The notes under the pieces: model-generated
The model's database searches: none
Told to the model about the DNA's origin: nothing
What the model saw: the letters and a program-made list of their open reading frames with translations, nothing else
DNA from: Welwitschia mirabilis
Lineage: Eukaryota > Gnetophyta > Gnetopsida > Welwitschiales
Assembly: GCA_051453625.1 (NCBI GenBank)
Contig: JBOZIK010000001.1
Location: forward strand, 168,534,901 to 168,598,900
DNA length: 64,000 bases
Direction of reading: 5' to 3'
Translations under genes and position numbers: made by a program
In this document: in pieces, positions 22,370-35,454 of the stretch
How positions within the stretch are numbered: the stretch's first letter is position 1
Layout of the letters: each line of letters starts with the position of its first letter

Positions 22370-23770
22370 TATTTTCATCCTAAGAAATAGAAATGTTAAG
22401 CTTCTTAAGGAAACATAAACAAGTCATTATATGGACTCTTTTTAATATGAGGGGTATTGATCCTAACATTTGTATACACCACATATACTTAGAGAAAAAT
22501 GCTAAATCATCCATTGAAGCCCAATGTAGAATCAACCTAACATTAATGAAATCATCTATCTAATCTCAAATAATAAGTGGATAAGTCTAACCTAAACAAT
22601 TACAAAAAAAAATCTAGAATTATCATGATGTCAAATGAACATAATGAACTTGTCCTTACAAGGTCAGTGATCTAATGGAGAATGTGCATAGATTATAAAA
22701 AATTCAATACCATTTTAAGAAAGGATCATTTCCCTCTTTCATTTGCTAATCTGATCTTAGAACAACTTGTTAAATACCCTTTTTCCTATTTTCTAAATGG
22801 ATACTTAGGGTATAAGAAAATAGAAATCTCTCTGAAGAATCAAGATGAAACCACCTTTACTTACCCATATGGATCCAATCTTTGCCTATAAACAAATGCC
22901 CTTTACTTTTTACAATGCCCTGGTTACATTTCAATGGTGTATGCTTGGAAATTTTTTTGATTTTCTAGACTTGTGCATTAGAATTTTCATGAATAATTTC
23001 TATCTATGATGCCTCTTTTGATTATTGTCTTTATAACTTAGAAGGTGCCCTTACTAAATGCATAGAAAAATGCCTTACGCTAAATTGACAGAAGTGTTAT
23101 TTCATATTTAATAAGGGTATAGTTTTAGGATACATTTTTTCTTTAGAAGAATTTCAAGTAGAGCTTGCAAAATTTTTGTTAATTACACCCCTACCTATTT
23201 CATAAAAATAAAAAGATATTAGATCTTTTTCAAGACATGCAGATTATTGTAAGAGGTCTATTAAAGAATTTAGTAAGAATTACAAAACCCTTTGTGATCT
23301 TCTAAGCAAAGATGCCACTTTTCACTAGACCCATGAGTGTCAATAAGCTTTTGATAATCTTAAAGGAAAACTTATTACCGCACCTATCATTCAACCACCT
23401 AATTGAAAGCTATCCTTTGAAATCATGTGTGATGTTGTAATCATGCAATTGGTATTGTGTTAAAATAAAGAGTAGATAAAAAATCAATTATAATATAATA
23501 TGCAAGTAAGACATTAAGTGTCACTCAACTTGAACTATAATTTCACTAAAAAAGAGATTCTCACCATAGTCTTTGCCTTAGAAAAGTTTAGGCAGTATGT
23601 CCTTAATTTTAAGGTAATTTTCTACCCATACCACTTAGCCCTTAGATGCCTTTTTACTAAAAAGGACTCCAAACCTATATTAATTAGGTGGATCCCACTT
23701 TTATAGGTATTTAATTTAGAAATTAAGAATAAAAAAGGTTTTTATAATGTTTTGGTAGATTATCTTTTAT
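22370..23770 (+). pseudogene. Gypsy-2 reverse transcriptase and RNase H remnant
   Basis: The RT N-terminal text near 22435 matches the WTLFNMRGIDPNICIHHIYL region. The open segment 22682-22891 has MCIDYKKFNTILRKDHFPL and SYFLNGYLGYKKIEI. The catalytic box at 22989-22997 reads MNN where functional relatives have MDD, two Asp-to-Asn changes each explained by G-to-A. RNase H text is at 23518-23706 (TKKEILTIVFALEKFRQYV and IRWIPLL). The enzyme is inactive. Confidence 0.75.
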
Positions 23771-23999
23771 GAATAACTCAGGATAACTTGCATAAATACC
23801 TTTCCATGATACTTTTCATGATGAATACTTCTTCTCCATTTCAAAAATACCTTGGCTCAGTAATATTGCAAATTATTTAGTTTCTAAAGTTATTCCCTCT
23901 CATTAGATCTTTAATGATAGAAATAAAGTCTTGAGTTAATTAAATATTTCTTTGTCATGTATCCCTCCCTTGATTAAGTATTACCTAGATCAAGTTATT

Positions 24000-25130
24000 C
24001 ATAAATGTACAAATTCATGAAATTTTTAAGCGTTTATATTTTAAGGCTTGTGGTGGCCATTACCTTGCTAATAAAACTATCATGAAAATTTTTCAATTTA
24101 GTTTTCGTTGGTTCACTATTTCTAAGGATTCCTATATGTATTATAAAACATGCAAACTTACCAAAAGCTTGATAACCTTACATTAAAACACATGATTTAT
24201 ATGAAAACACATGATGTTTTTAAATACCAATTTCATTGTTAAACCTTTTGATATTTGGGGTATCGAATTTCAAGGCCCATACCCTTCTTTGAATGGATAC
24301 CAATATATTCTCATTTGTATCGATTATGTTACTAAATAAGTAGAAGCATGTACTTGTAGGTCTAACAATGCCCAACTATAGTAAATTTATTTAAGAAAAA
24401 TATTTTAACAAGATTTTTTATGCATGATACTTAATTAGTGATGGTGATACGCATTTTTACAATTCTTACTAAGTATAAGATTACTCATAAAGTTATAACT
24501 CCTTATCGTCTCCAAATTAGTAGTTAAGTTGAGGTCACTAATAGACAAATAAGTAACATTCTTCAAAAAGTGGTAAACTCAACCAGAAAGGACTAGTCTT
24601 ATAAGCTTAATGATATTTTGTGGGCTTATCAACTAACTTATAATACACCTTTAAGAATGTCCCTATTTAGATTAGTTTATGGAAAGGATTATCATCTACT
24701 TATTGAAATTGAACATAAGGCCTATTGGGAAATCAAAAACATGAATTTAGATATTAAGTTAGTGAGAAAAGAAAGGGTTATTGAACTCAATGAGTGAGAT
24801 TAGAAATGACACCTTAGATGAGATAAAAACATGAGACTTGCGAGAATATGATGCTTAAAAAGGAAAGAAAAAAAAATTAGATGATTAAAACATCTTTAGA
24901 AAAATATTTTAAGGAGGAAAACTAGTTTTACTTTATAATTCAAGATTATATTTATTTCTCAGTAAACTAGTTCCTAAGTGGAAAGATCTATACATAATAA
25001 AAAAAGTTTTGTCGAATGGTGTATTTCTCATTAAAAATACTAAAAAATCACTAAGGACTTAAAGTTAATGATCATCACCTTAATCACTATCATCTAACTC
25101 TCTTATCGACTTATGAATTCATGATACTTA
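24000..25130 (+). pseudogene. Gypsy-2 integrase remnant
   Basis: From about 24040 the text is ACGGHYLANKTIMKI (zinc-binding region, His kept), then FDIWGIEFQGPYPSLNGYQ and ILICIDYVTK at the start of the catalytic core. The usual first catalytic Asp in GIDFxGP is Glu here. Further right, degraded target-binding text reaches about 24880, with C-terminal text around 24960-25100 (SGKIYT, LKVNDHHL). Stops and frame changes are frequent. Integrase would join element cDNA to the chromosome. Confidence 0.65.
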
Positions 25131-26387
25131 CAGAACTAGATTAATGGCCTTTACTAAAACTCAATAATAAGTGATCTTACCATAATTTCAAACAATGGTT
25201 ATGATCAAGTACATTTATGGTTTTTAAGGAAAAGTTATTCTTATTTTAAGTCTTCTTTTAGACTCACATTCACCTAAGATCTTTAATTTTAGAAAATATG
25301 GACGAAAAATGTGAAATCTACCTTTATGCTATGTTCATATGTTCAAAGCATTTTTATGGGAAGTAAGCTATTTCTTAACCAGGCTAATGAGCCAATGACC
25401 CTTTTATGTGCAAAAAAAAATGAATATGAGAATAAGAATAAAAAGAAAAATATAATATCTCTTCTCCAAAGGAACATTTTATTATTGATTACTTAATTAG
25501 ACTTAGTTAACTACATTAGGGCTATAAACGCTTACTAGCAATGCAGCACTGATTTCTTAATAAAATAAATGCTTAATACTATTGGAATAAAAATGCCATA
25601 ACACTAGAAAATGTTTAAAGCAAAGGACATACATGCTAGTAGAAAAGAAAAATAATGGAAAGAAAAAATGGGAATTGAAGACCTTTTAAGTTCTATTTGC
25701 TTTAACTTTTATACTTAAGATTTTTCACTAATTATGTAATTTTCATAAGTTATTTGGTAGATACTATGCTTATCTGATATCAAGATACATTAAAAATTAT
25801 AAAAAATATAATAAGCCCATTGACTTACATATGTTATTTCTTTTATTCATAAGTTGCATGGTTGAGTTCTTTCCCATATTATCATTTTCCACTCTCACCG
25901 TCCATTTCCCTTCAGCCCATTTCATGAGAAATAACATCATAAGACATAATTATTTTTATCGATTGATCTTTCATTTAGCTTTAGGAAGGAATCATGTTAG
26001 AAGATGAAGATGATGATCTCTTATTAAATAGTTTCTATTTTTTGCATTGTAGCTTAGTTGCATTACTTTGCATTTTTTTTTAATCTTGTTAATAAAAGGG
26101 CATTTTGAAATAAATATTTTCCAAAGATACATTCTTAAAATTATATTAATACTCTCTATCATAAAACTTTAAGAAAAAATTTCGGTTTTGGTTAATGGAT
26201 AAGACACCCATTTTTCATAAAAAATTTTATAATTTTGATGCCTTAATTATTTAAAAAATGGTTAAAAATTTTCAAAGGATACATTACTTTTCACACTTGC
26301 ATATTTTCCTTAGAAAATTTTTTTCATGTTGATCATTTTATTATCAATGTTTTATTAAGAGTATAAAAAAATTCTTGTTAGGATGTT

Positions 26388-27694
26388 TGTTAACATACAA
26401 AAATTAGCATTTTGATCAAGTTACCTAACTAACCTAAATTAGTAGAATATCTTAAAATAATTATTTTATCATGAAATTATGTATTATGCCTCTTTTAAAT
26501 ATTATTTATGGATTTATCATCTTTTCATAACATTTTTAGGCTATTTACTGCATTATCAAGCACATGCGAAAAGTTGAAGAGCATTTAGCTAAAAACACTA
26601 ATGCCATTGTTAAGATCACCAGCACCATTGGTTCTTCTGAGAAGAATACTTCAAAAGTTAACTTTTAGAATTGTCATGGAGAAATGATCAAAATGCAGTT
26701 ATGGGGTTAATTAGTTTTGACATAAAAAAATAACTAGCATCTTCAGACACATAGTAATGACATGTAATAGTATTAAGTAAGATGATGTGGGAGACACATC
26801 GCAACATGATCAGTTGATGAAAGCATTAGCATCCTAAGGCCATATGTTAAACTCATCATAACAGTTCTCATCTAATGTAAGAATACAAAAGCTCTATATG
26901 ACAAGCTTTATAAGCGTCCACCTACCACTTCAAACCAAAGATTACTAATCATCTCCAACCCCATACTCACCTATAAAAGGGCCTTAAGCCCTTATTTATA
27001 AGGATTCTTTCATTGAAATCATAGGAGAATTCCTTGGAGAGTCACAGTTGATATTTCCTTTTAAGTATCTTTTTTAAAAGCGAACTTGTTTTAAGGCTAT
27101 TGAGGAGTTTATACTATCATCTATTCTTCCTTTAATGTAATGTACTTTTTCTAATTTAATAACAAACTAGTTATTTGTTTTTTATTTTAAGTTGTAAATA
27201 TCTTCATACCTTTAATACTTAAGTGAAAAATACATTATCAAGTTATATTGTGAGTTGGTTATAGTTACTTGTATTTATTTGATTTTAAGTACTATAGTCC
27301 TTACTTTCCATACTTATGAAAGGGCTACAAAGGACCAAGCAACTATTGAATTCATCAAGCCTAGGTGATGAATAAGATCATGTTACCACAACTTAAGCCA
27401 TCATAACTTGGTAGTTTGAGTTATATTATAAGAAATTATAGGATATCATTAGAGTGAAGGATATCTTGTAGAAAAATTAGGTTAGAATATTCAAAGTGTG
27501 TAGTTTTTCTACCTCATAGATCAAAGTTTCATCATCATTCTTAATATCTTAATTTTTTCCCTTTATTTGGATTGTATTACAAGTTTAGAAAAATTTGTGT
27601 AATCTTTATTAAGTTATCCTACTTATCCTTACAGAAGAACGATATTGGATATTCCTCTGGTTTATTTTTGTTCGACTATGCTACATAATGAATA
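26388..27694 (+). repeat. Gypsy-2 3' LTR
   Basis: It is 1307 bp and begins TGTTAACATACAAAAATTAGC and ends acataatgaata just before the atatg target duplication. Its TATA box is at 26972-26979. It is colinear with 17724-19084. Confidence 0.85.
26972..26979 (+). promoter_or_regulatory. TATA box of Gypsy-2 3' LTR
   Basis: TATAAAAG in the context ctcacctataaaagggcctt is identical over 20 bases to the 5' LTR copy. An LTR promoter here would point into the 27.7-28.2 kb interval and Gypsy-3. Confidence 0.6.
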
Positions 27695-27699
27695 ATATG

Positions 27700-28246
27700 G
27701 CTCTTCAAAACCATTCCCTTTTATTAAATAGATTACATGCAAATTAATTTTTACTAATTAAGATTATTATAGCTTATTAACTTAGCTATAGTTTGGATAG
27801 GTGTTAGTTAAACTTATCTAATCTACAACCCCCTTACCCCATTTCAAGCTTAGGTTACTAAAAAGCTATATAACCTTAGACCATATATATGATTATTTAT
27901 GATACTAATTCTTATTTATTTAATCATCTAAATTAAGGTAGGATGTACATTATCCCAGAGGTAGTCAGGGATACTCCCAGCCTTTTCGAAGGTTTACTTC
28001 AATGTCGAAGATTATCAATTCATCATCTCAAATACTTAAAATTCTATAAATCCACTTTCTATGATTTTTGATAAGGTTATCACAAAATTATCTTAGGAGA
28101 AGTTTTATTTTATTATTTTTTTGGTACTTTAGACTACTGATATCTTTTTATGAATTTCTACATTTTTATTTATTTAAACTCTTTGAATATGTCAGCTACA
28201 TCCTAGCCTTAGCTTAAGAAAAAAGGAGGTTACCTTGGATTAAAGT
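27700..28246. other. Unassigned interval between Gypsy-2 and Gypsy-3
   Basis: These 547 bases show no recognisable gene. Before the insertions its left side would have continued into the sequence ending at 17718, and its right side into the sequence starting at 37743. It includes a locally GC-richer piece around 27955-28010 (cccagaggtagtcagggata). Confidence 0.4.
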
Positions 28247-28251
28247 CATAT

Positions 28252-29478
28252 TGTTAACATGTAAAAATTGACATTTATATCAAGTGTTTTAGGCCACTTT
28301 ATTATAATGAAGACATTAATTTAATTATTTTATTCATAAAATATGTTCTCTATTATTTTAAAAATAAAATTAAATGTTATGTTTTTCTCCATATTAAATT
28401 GTAGATATTTAACCACTTTTGGAATACATGGCGGAAGATGTACTCAATTCCACATAAAACAATGGTGGCAATGGAGATATGAGGTGGCAACACGTAGCAG
28501 AAGATTTTGAAGACATGTAACAGAGGCATGTGAAGGCGACATTAGAGACATGTGATGATCTTCACCAAACACTATAAGACAACCTCCACTAAATACTAAA
28601 TGACAAATATTCTACCTACCACTAGAGGATGGAATCTAATCTACCTAACACTATGAGATAGAATCTTCTCTACCTAATGTTAAATGATAAATATTCTACC
28701 TAATGCTATAACACAAGAATGTAACCATCCCTCACCCACATCTCTCCCTATAAAAGGGTCTTGAACCATTTATTATATTCATCTTTGCCTTGAAGAGATT
28801 TGAGACTTTAGAGCATTAACTTGTAATGGCTTTCTAATTAACTCTTTGGGGAAGTAAGCTAGTCTTTGAGAATTGTTTAAGGAGTACTTATTCTTTCTTC
28901 TTTCTTTGCTATAACATTGTTCCTATTTTGCAATACAAAAGTTGTTTTTTTTCTATTTTGATTTATGAGTAATATCATAATTAGAATACTTAGGTGATTA
29001 CTTTAATTATCAAGTTAGTTTTATTTGTGTAAATCACTTTTATTAAGTTAGTCTTTTAATTTCATAAATCTTAAGTACTTTATAAGTTCTTACTTTCTAT
29101 TGTTATTCTTAGATTAAAGCATTAAGTGATTCTACTAATTATCATATGGAGGATAAGATTATGTTTCATGAATTAAGCCAAATGCACTCTATAGTTTGGA
29201 GTATTTTGCAAGAAAGGATGATAGTATAATATTGGATTGAAGAAATACTTAAGGGCTAACTAGCAATCTTGGAGCTAGTTTGCTTTACTTCTTTCTAAGA
29301 CAAAGTTCAAACTTTAAAAATCATTTCATCTCTTCTTCTCCTTTCTTTTCTTTTTGTACCTTGCATTAAAGATTAAAGTAACTGAAATTTTGGTCAATAC
29401 CCAATGTTATCCCTAAGGAAGAATGATGCTAAGTGTTTACTTAGTTTAACTTTAGACATTATACTACAAATTTAATCA
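28252..29478 (+). repeat. Gypsy-3 5' LTR
   Basis: It is 1227 bp and begins TGTTAACATGTAAAAATTGAC and ends ctacaaatttaatca. It is colinear with 36646-37737 over shared landmarks such as ccatattaaa, tttaaccacttttggaa, ctccctataaaagg and aagaatgatgctaa/atactaa. The 3' copy is about 135 bp shorter. Confidence 0.85.
28749..28756 (+). promoter_or_regulatory. TATA box of Gypsy-3 5' LTR
   Basis: TATAAAAG in tctccctataaaagggtctt matches tctccctataaaaggatctt in the 3' LTR (37142-37149) and the equivalent box in Gypsy-2. Confidence 0.65.
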
Positions 29479-29483
29479 GATTT

Positions 29484-29501
29484 TGGCATCATTGTTAGAA
29501 G
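29484..29501 (+). other. Gypsy-3 primer-binding site (tRNA-Asp type)
   Basis: tggcatcattgttagaag begins 5 bases after the LTR. It fits tggcgccgttgccgggga with transitions at CpG and neighbouring sites. This places the element with the plant gypsy families primed by tRNA-Asp. Confidence 0.7.
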
Positions 29502-30052
29502 TAATGGCACAATAGCATCTCAAAGAAGTACTAGTTTTTCCTTTTTACAAGTTTTTATTTTTCAATGGTGGGTACTAGTCCTTCTTCTAGTGATATCCAT
29601 ACTAGTCCTTTTTTCCTTTCCTTTATGTGCTTTCTAGTGGTTGGTACTGATCCTTCTAATGTTATCCTAAACTAGTCCTTGTTCTTTTGCTTTGTTTTTT
29701 ATTTTCTAACTTGTTTTTTATAGGTCTAACATTCATTACAGCTTTCTTTGGAGTTAAGAAAATTTAAAACTTTAAAAATTTTCTAATTAAACTTTATGAT
29801 TGCATTGCATGCTTGTATTTTTACTACATTTTCTATGTTTCTGCATGCATATAAAAATTAAAATTTTCTTAATAATATTTCATGATTATTACATTCGTTT
29901 TTTGTCATCTCTACTTTATTTTACTACATTTATAAGNNNNNNNNNNNNNNNNNNNNNNNNNNNNNNNNNNNNNNNNNNNNNNNNNNNNNNNNNNNNNNNN
30001 NNNNNNNNNNNNNNNNNNNNNNNNNNNNNNNNNNNNNNNNNNNNNNNNNNNN

Positions 30053-31053
30053 TGTAAACTTGGAACCCTTTGTGACTTGTAATCCTTGAAAATATTTCCT
30101 TTTTATCATTTGAACCTTTTTATAACCATCTAAACCTATCTCTTGCATGACTTGGATCCATGAAAGAATAGGAAGATTAACCCAACACAAGATGAACTCA
30201 TTTATCAATCTTAAAAGGATGAAAGAACTTAAAACTTGAAATAAGAACCAAGCTCAAGATGACTTTCAAGAGTAAACCTTAACTGCACAAAACAACTAAG
30301 ATAATCAAACTACCTTACCACATAATCATCCAAATGATCCATTTAGTTCCTTTGATGAAAACTTATTATTAATAGATTATAATCTTATTACTTCACCCAA
30401 GAAGTGGTCAAATGGCAAGCTTCCCTTGCTACTGCCACCAATTAACCTAAGTAAACCTTTGTGATTACCTTCAACTGCAAAGCCTAAAGACACCCTCTTG
30501 TGTAGTACTATCACCTGTTAACTAAAGTCTAAAATTTAAACCTTCCACTTTTCAACTCTTGCCCCATTTTTATGGCCTTGAATTTGAAGACTCTTACCTA
30601 CACCTNNNNNNNNNNNNNNNNNNNNNNNNNNNNNNNNNNNNNNNTCATAACACTCATGATGCACTTAGACTTACTTTATTTTCTTTTTTCCTAAAAGAAA
30701 AGGAAAAATCTTGGTTATACATCATAAAACCATTTCTTCAACATAAATTGGATAGACCTGAGTAAATCTTTTATCTCTAAGTTCTTTCCTAGTCATAAGA
30801 CAAGTGCCCTTAGGGAAGAAATCATGAATTTTTAATAAAAGGATTATGAAACCTTCTTCTAAAACTTAGAGAGATATAAAGATTTATTATTAAAATAACT
30901 CTAACATGGTTTTCAACTAGGTAGGGAGATAAGTTTTTATCACAGGTCTAGGTCATGCAAGAGATAGGTTTAGATGGTTACAAGAAGGTTTAAATAATAA
31001 AAAGGAAATATTTTTAGGAATTGTAAGTCATAGAGGATTCCAAATTTTTATAA
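30053..31053. repeat. Inverted copies of a ~105-bp gag segment next to a gap
   Basis: Bases 30053-30160, read on the minus strand, match 30946-31053 on the plus strand. Both contain catgcaagagataggtttag, then gatggtta and ataaaaaggaaatattt. The minus copy abuts the 29937-30052 gap and makes a short open frame of no known family. It may be a misoriented contig end or a genuine local inversion-duplication. Confidence 0.7.
30559..30900 (+). pseudogene. Gypsy-3 gag remnant
   Basis: The segment carries FYGLEFEDSYLH, then a 39-N gap, then DALRLTLFSFFLKEKEKSWL. This is the standard Athila/Tat gag core, also seen in Gypsy-2 (20231-20290). After 30765 the frame is lost, and a degraded gag C-terminal region continues to about 31120. 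Gag would form the particle. No start can be chosen because the upstream region is gapped. Confidence 0.65.
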
Positions 31054-31739
31054 AGGATTTATTGATCATAGACAGAACATTTACATGTTGAGCTCTCAAT
31101 GAAAATAAAATAGAGATGTAATTAAAATTGAATGAAACTGTTTAATCTTTTATATTGACACAAACAAGAATATTGAATGCCCATGTATTCCTTTATTCCA
31201 AAACACAGTTAACAAATAAATGAATGCGGTAGGATAATGGCAAAACCCCAAAAATAATCTTTATTCGAATACTTACAATTATCATTGATAAAATCATCCC
31301 AATTTCTCTTGGAAATGAGACAATATTCCACAACAAAAAATTTAGCCTAAGACTTTATTCATCTCATCTTCTAATTCTTACCCTTCATGTTCATGTATTG
31401 GAGGATACCTTTAAAAAGTTCATGGAAACACAAGAACAAACAAATCAAAGGCTCTAATAGAGCATAAACCAACTTTAATAAACCACCAGCTAATTTATTT
31501 CAATAATAAACCAAAGAGAAATAGGGAAACTTCCCATGAATTCCTAATGAAACCTAAAAAAAGTTAGATTTATGGAAGGGGTAGAACATATAAAAGAGAC
31601 CAACTCTATACAACTTAGAAATGGGAAAGATCTAGAAAATACACCCATATAAAATAAGCCTAAGGATAAACAAAACCCAATTAAAAATAAGGAAAAGCAT
31701 AAGAATGAAGATCCATTGAATTTCCTCAACATCTTAGGA

Positions 31740-32367
31740 AGGAAAATATAATGAAAAAGCAATTAGAGGTCCTAGAAATTTTCAAAGAAGTTAAAATAAA
31801 CATTCCCCTTCTAGAAGCCATCAAACAGGTCCATTCCTATGCTAAATTCCTTAAGGACTTATACACTGTAAAAAGGTGAATGAATGTTAAATCTAAAGCC
31901 TTTTTAGCTCAAAAAACTAGTGCAATTCTCCAAAACCGATTCCCATGAAAGTACAAGGCCCTAGTTGCGCCACCCTTACCATTACCCTAACCAATAAAAC
32001 TCTCAACCAAGCCTTGTTAGATTTAGAAGCTAGTGTAAACTTACTCCCTTATAAAACCTATAAGGAATTAAGATTGGAAGGACTTAAAAACACAAAACTC
32101 AAACTCTAATTAATAGATAATTCTATTAAAATACCATTATAAGTTTGTGAGGATGTTATAGTTAGAGTGGCTAGTGATTACTTTCTTGTAGATTTTATGG
32201 TCTTAGACATGAAGAAAACATCAAACCAAATAGTGCCTATTATATTAGGAAGACCATTCTTAGAAACTTCTAATGCCTTAATCAATTGCGGAAATGGATT
32301 AATGAAAATTTCATTCAGTAATATGACCATAGAGCTAGATATATTTAATTTTATAAAGCTGTCATAA
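31740..32367 (+). pseudogene. Gypsy-3 gag end and aspartic protease remnant
   Basis: A linker reads LEVLEIFKEVKINIPLLEAI. The protease follows with DLEASVNLLPYKTYKEL near 32020-32070 (Asp kept, Gly replaced by Glu) and a well-kept end at 32167-32367, ASDYFLVDFMVLDMK then PIILGRPFLETSNALINC and NMTIELDIFN. This is the typical retropepsin of Athila/Tat polyproteins. The segment 32167-32367 has no internal stop. Upstream stops break the domain near 32110 and 32142. Confidence 0.75.
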
Positions 32368-32519
32368 AATGATGAAGGGTAGATTACAGAGATAGGATAG
32401 AAAACCTTATTAAGGATCAGGAATCTACTTCTCACTCTTCCAAAAATGATGAAATAGAATACTCTCAAGAAACATGCTCCGTAGCCCAAAATGAAGTTGA
32501 CATAAAACTTTAACCCTTA

Positions 32520-33960
32520 CCTAATGATCTAAAATATGCTTTCTTAGGGGATAATTCCATCTTTCTAATAGTCATAAACTCTTTCTTGATCCCATTGAAG
32601 AAGATCAATTTCTTACAATCTTAAGGAAGAACAAACAACTAATAAGATGGACTCTCTCTAACATTAGAAGCATTTACCCTAATATTTNNNNNNNNNNTAT
32701 TTAGAGAAAAATGCCAAACCTTCCATTGAAGCATAACGTAGAATAAATGTAACTATAAGGGAAGTTATTAAAAATAAGGTAATTAAAGTTATTAATAATG
32801 GAATCATCTACTCTATTTCAAATAGCAAGTGGATAAGTTCAAATTATACTGTAGCAAAGAAACTAGGAATTACCCTTGTCCCTAATGAGCATAATGAACT
32901 TATCCTTACCAAACCTGCTGTAAAATGGAGGATATGTATTGACTATAAGAAATTAAATACTATGTTTAGAAAAGATCGCTATCCTCTTCCTTGCCTAGAT
33001 CAAATTTTAGAACAACTCATAGAGTACCCTTTTTACTATTTCTTAGATGGATACTCAGATTATAATTAGATTAAAATTGCTTTAAAAGATCAAGACAAAA
33101 CTACCTTCACTTGCCCCTATAGAAGATTTGCTTACAAATACATGCCCTTTGACCTATGCAATGCACCTGCTACTTTCCAACATTACAAGTTTAAGATCTT
33201 CTTTGACATATTAAATTTAGGTTTGAAACTTTCATGAATGACTTTCTTAATTTATGGAACCTCACTTAACCATTGTTTAAACAACTTAGAATGTGTCCTC
33301 AAAAGATGCATTGAAAAATGCCTTGTACTTAACTAGAAAAAATGCCTTTTTATGGAAAATTAAGGCATAGGTTTAAAACATGTTATCTTTAAGGAGGGAA
33401 TTTATGTAGATCCAGATAAGATCTCCTTAATCACACACCTGTTAACCTTCCAATAACAAAAAGATATTATATGATTCATATGACATGGAAGATATTATAA
33501 GTGATTCATCAAAAATTTTAGTAAAATATCTAAGCCTTTGTGTAATCTTTTGAGTAAGAACACCTCCTGCGATAAGACTCTAGAGTATTAAAATTCATTC
33601 AAATAACTCAAAAAAAACTAGCTTCCACACCTATTATCTAACCACCAATTGGAAGCTATCTTTTGAATTTATATGTAATGCTAGTAACTTCATAGTAGGA
33701 GCCATTTTAGGGTAAAGAGTTGATAAAAAGACAACTATGATTTACTATTCTAGTAAAATCTTGAATAACACTCAAATCAGCTATACCATCATAGAGAAGG
33801 AGCTTCTAGCTAGTTTTTTTACTCTTGAAAAATTTATGCAATACCTTTTAGGATCTAAGTTAGTCATTTATACTAATCTCTTAGCCCTTAGATACCCTTT
33901 TGTCATAAATGATCTAAAACTACATTTTATTAGATGGATCATCCTTCTTTAAGAATTCAA
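32520..33960 (+). pseudogene. Gypsy-3 reverse transcriptase and RNase H remnant
   Basis: The RT begins near 32640 (RWTLSNIRSIYPNI). After the 10-N gap it continues with ITLVPNEHNELI and RICIDYKKLNTMFRKDRYPL. It then gives YYFLDGYSDYN and CPYRRFAYKYMPFDLCNAPATF. The catalytic box at 33234-33242 reads MND instead of MDD. The connection region follows (CIEKCLVLN). RNase H at 33737-33952 is open for 71 codons, with EKELLASFFTLEKFMQYLLG and YTNLLALRYPF; the conserved YTDHxAL Asp is Asn here. The loss of catalytic residues shows it is inactive. Confidence 0.8.
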
Positions 33961-34289
33961 TTTAAAGATTAAGGATAAGAAAGGCTTTGATAATGTTGTC
34001 ATAGATCACCTTTCATGCATATCTACAAATAATCTACAAACATCTTTACTATTGATGATACTTTTCTTGATGAACATCTTTTTTTAGTCAAATACACACC
34101 TTGATTTGCAAATATTGCCAATTCCTTAGTCTCCAAAACTATTCCTTTTCACTAGATCATAAATGATAAAAAGAGGTTCTTGAGCCAAGTTAAATATTTC
34201 TTCTTGAACAACCTAGACCTTTTTAAATACTGTCCAGATCAACTCATTCACAAATGTGTTCCTCAAACTAATATGTAATAAATACTTAA

Positions 34290-35454
34290 ATACTTCCATT
34301 TTGAGGTTTACGGTGGTCATGACTCAACTAACAAGACTGTAACAAAAATCCTCCAATGTGGTTTTTATTGGCCATTGATTTTCAAAGACTCCTATCTTTA
34401 CTATAAATCTTATGATTACTATCAAAGGTCAGGAAGTCTCTCAAGACAAATAATGTCTTTAAATTCCATCCTTGATATTAAACCCTTCGACATATAAGGA
34501 ATTAATTTCTATGGCCCTTATCCATCACTTAATGGGCATCAATACATCATTATTTGTGTTGACTACGTAACTAAATGAGTTGAAGCTTATGCTTGTTAAT
34601 CAAATAACTTCCAAATGATAGTTAGATTCTTTAAATAAAATGTATTAACTCATTTGGCTATCCATGTGTTTTAATTAGTGATTGAGGGATACACTTTTGT
34701 AATAAAATATTTAAAAATCTCCTTGCTAAATACAAGATTACACATAAAGTTGCAACACTTATTACATGTAAATGAGTGGCTAAGTTAAGGTTACAAATAG
34801 GGAACTTAATAAAATCCTTTAAAAAGTAGTAAACTCAACATGAAAAGAGTGGTCCTTCAAACTTAACAATGTCTTATGGGCATTTTGCCATGCTTATAAA
34901 ACACCCTTAGGATGTCATCTTTTTGATTAGTCTATAAGAAAGCACGTCATTTACCCATGAAACTTGAGTAGAGGCCTTACCGGATAATTAAGAATATGAA
35001 CTTAAACTTAGAGGTTGCAAAGAAAAATAGGGTCATATAAATCAATGAACTAGAAAAAATTAGAAATGATGCCTATGACAACATGAGAATAAATAAGGAT
35101 AGGATGAAAAGATTCCATGATCAACATATTCTTAGAAAAACTTTTTAGGAGGTAGAACTAGTCTTGTTATATAACTTACATTTACATCTTTTTCTAGGAA
35201 AACTAGTAGCTAACTGGAAAGGATCCTTTCTAATAGAAAAGGTATTGCCACATGGAGTTATTCTCATTGAAAATCCCAAAAACAATCAACTTTTTAAAAT
35301 GAATGGACATCATCTAAAATATTATCACTCATTCCACCACCCTTTTAAACCTTATCATTCACTAAATCCATTGTCAAATTACTCCATCAAACCCATAAAG
35401 CATTCACCTGAACCATCGAACCATGAGTTTTTAAGGCTTATTAATCCAAGTTGA
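34290..35454 (+). pseudogene. Gypsy-3 integrase remnant
   Basis: The zinc-binding region starts near 34310. The core follows with GINFYGPYPSLNGHQYIIIC near 34498-34560, where the usual GIDF Asp is Asn, then VDYVTK and VEAYAC. The core end reads LVSDxGxHF-like text near 34680. The C-terminal domain is best kept in the open segment 35164-35454, with FLGKLVANWKGSFLIEKVLP and NGHHLKYYH. Integration of cDNA is the family role. Stops at many positions show decay. Confidence 0.75.

Larger units (their letters stand above)
17724..27694 (+). mobile_element. Gypsy-2: full-length Ty3/gypsy element, Athila/Tat type
   Basis: Its length is 9971 bp. The two LTRs (17724-19084 and 26388-27694) are direct copies, diverged but colinear. 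A tRNA-Asp-like primer site follows the left LTR, and gag, protease, reverse transcriptase, RNase H and integrase remnants follow in gypsy order. The element is flanked by a 5-bp duplication, atatg. All coding parts carry many stops. The closest family by text is Gypsy-3 immediately to the right. Confidence 0.85.

Noticed and set aside
32178-32489. 103-codon minus-strand open frame
   Set aside because: It is antisense to the recognised Gypsy-3 protease and has no family of its own.
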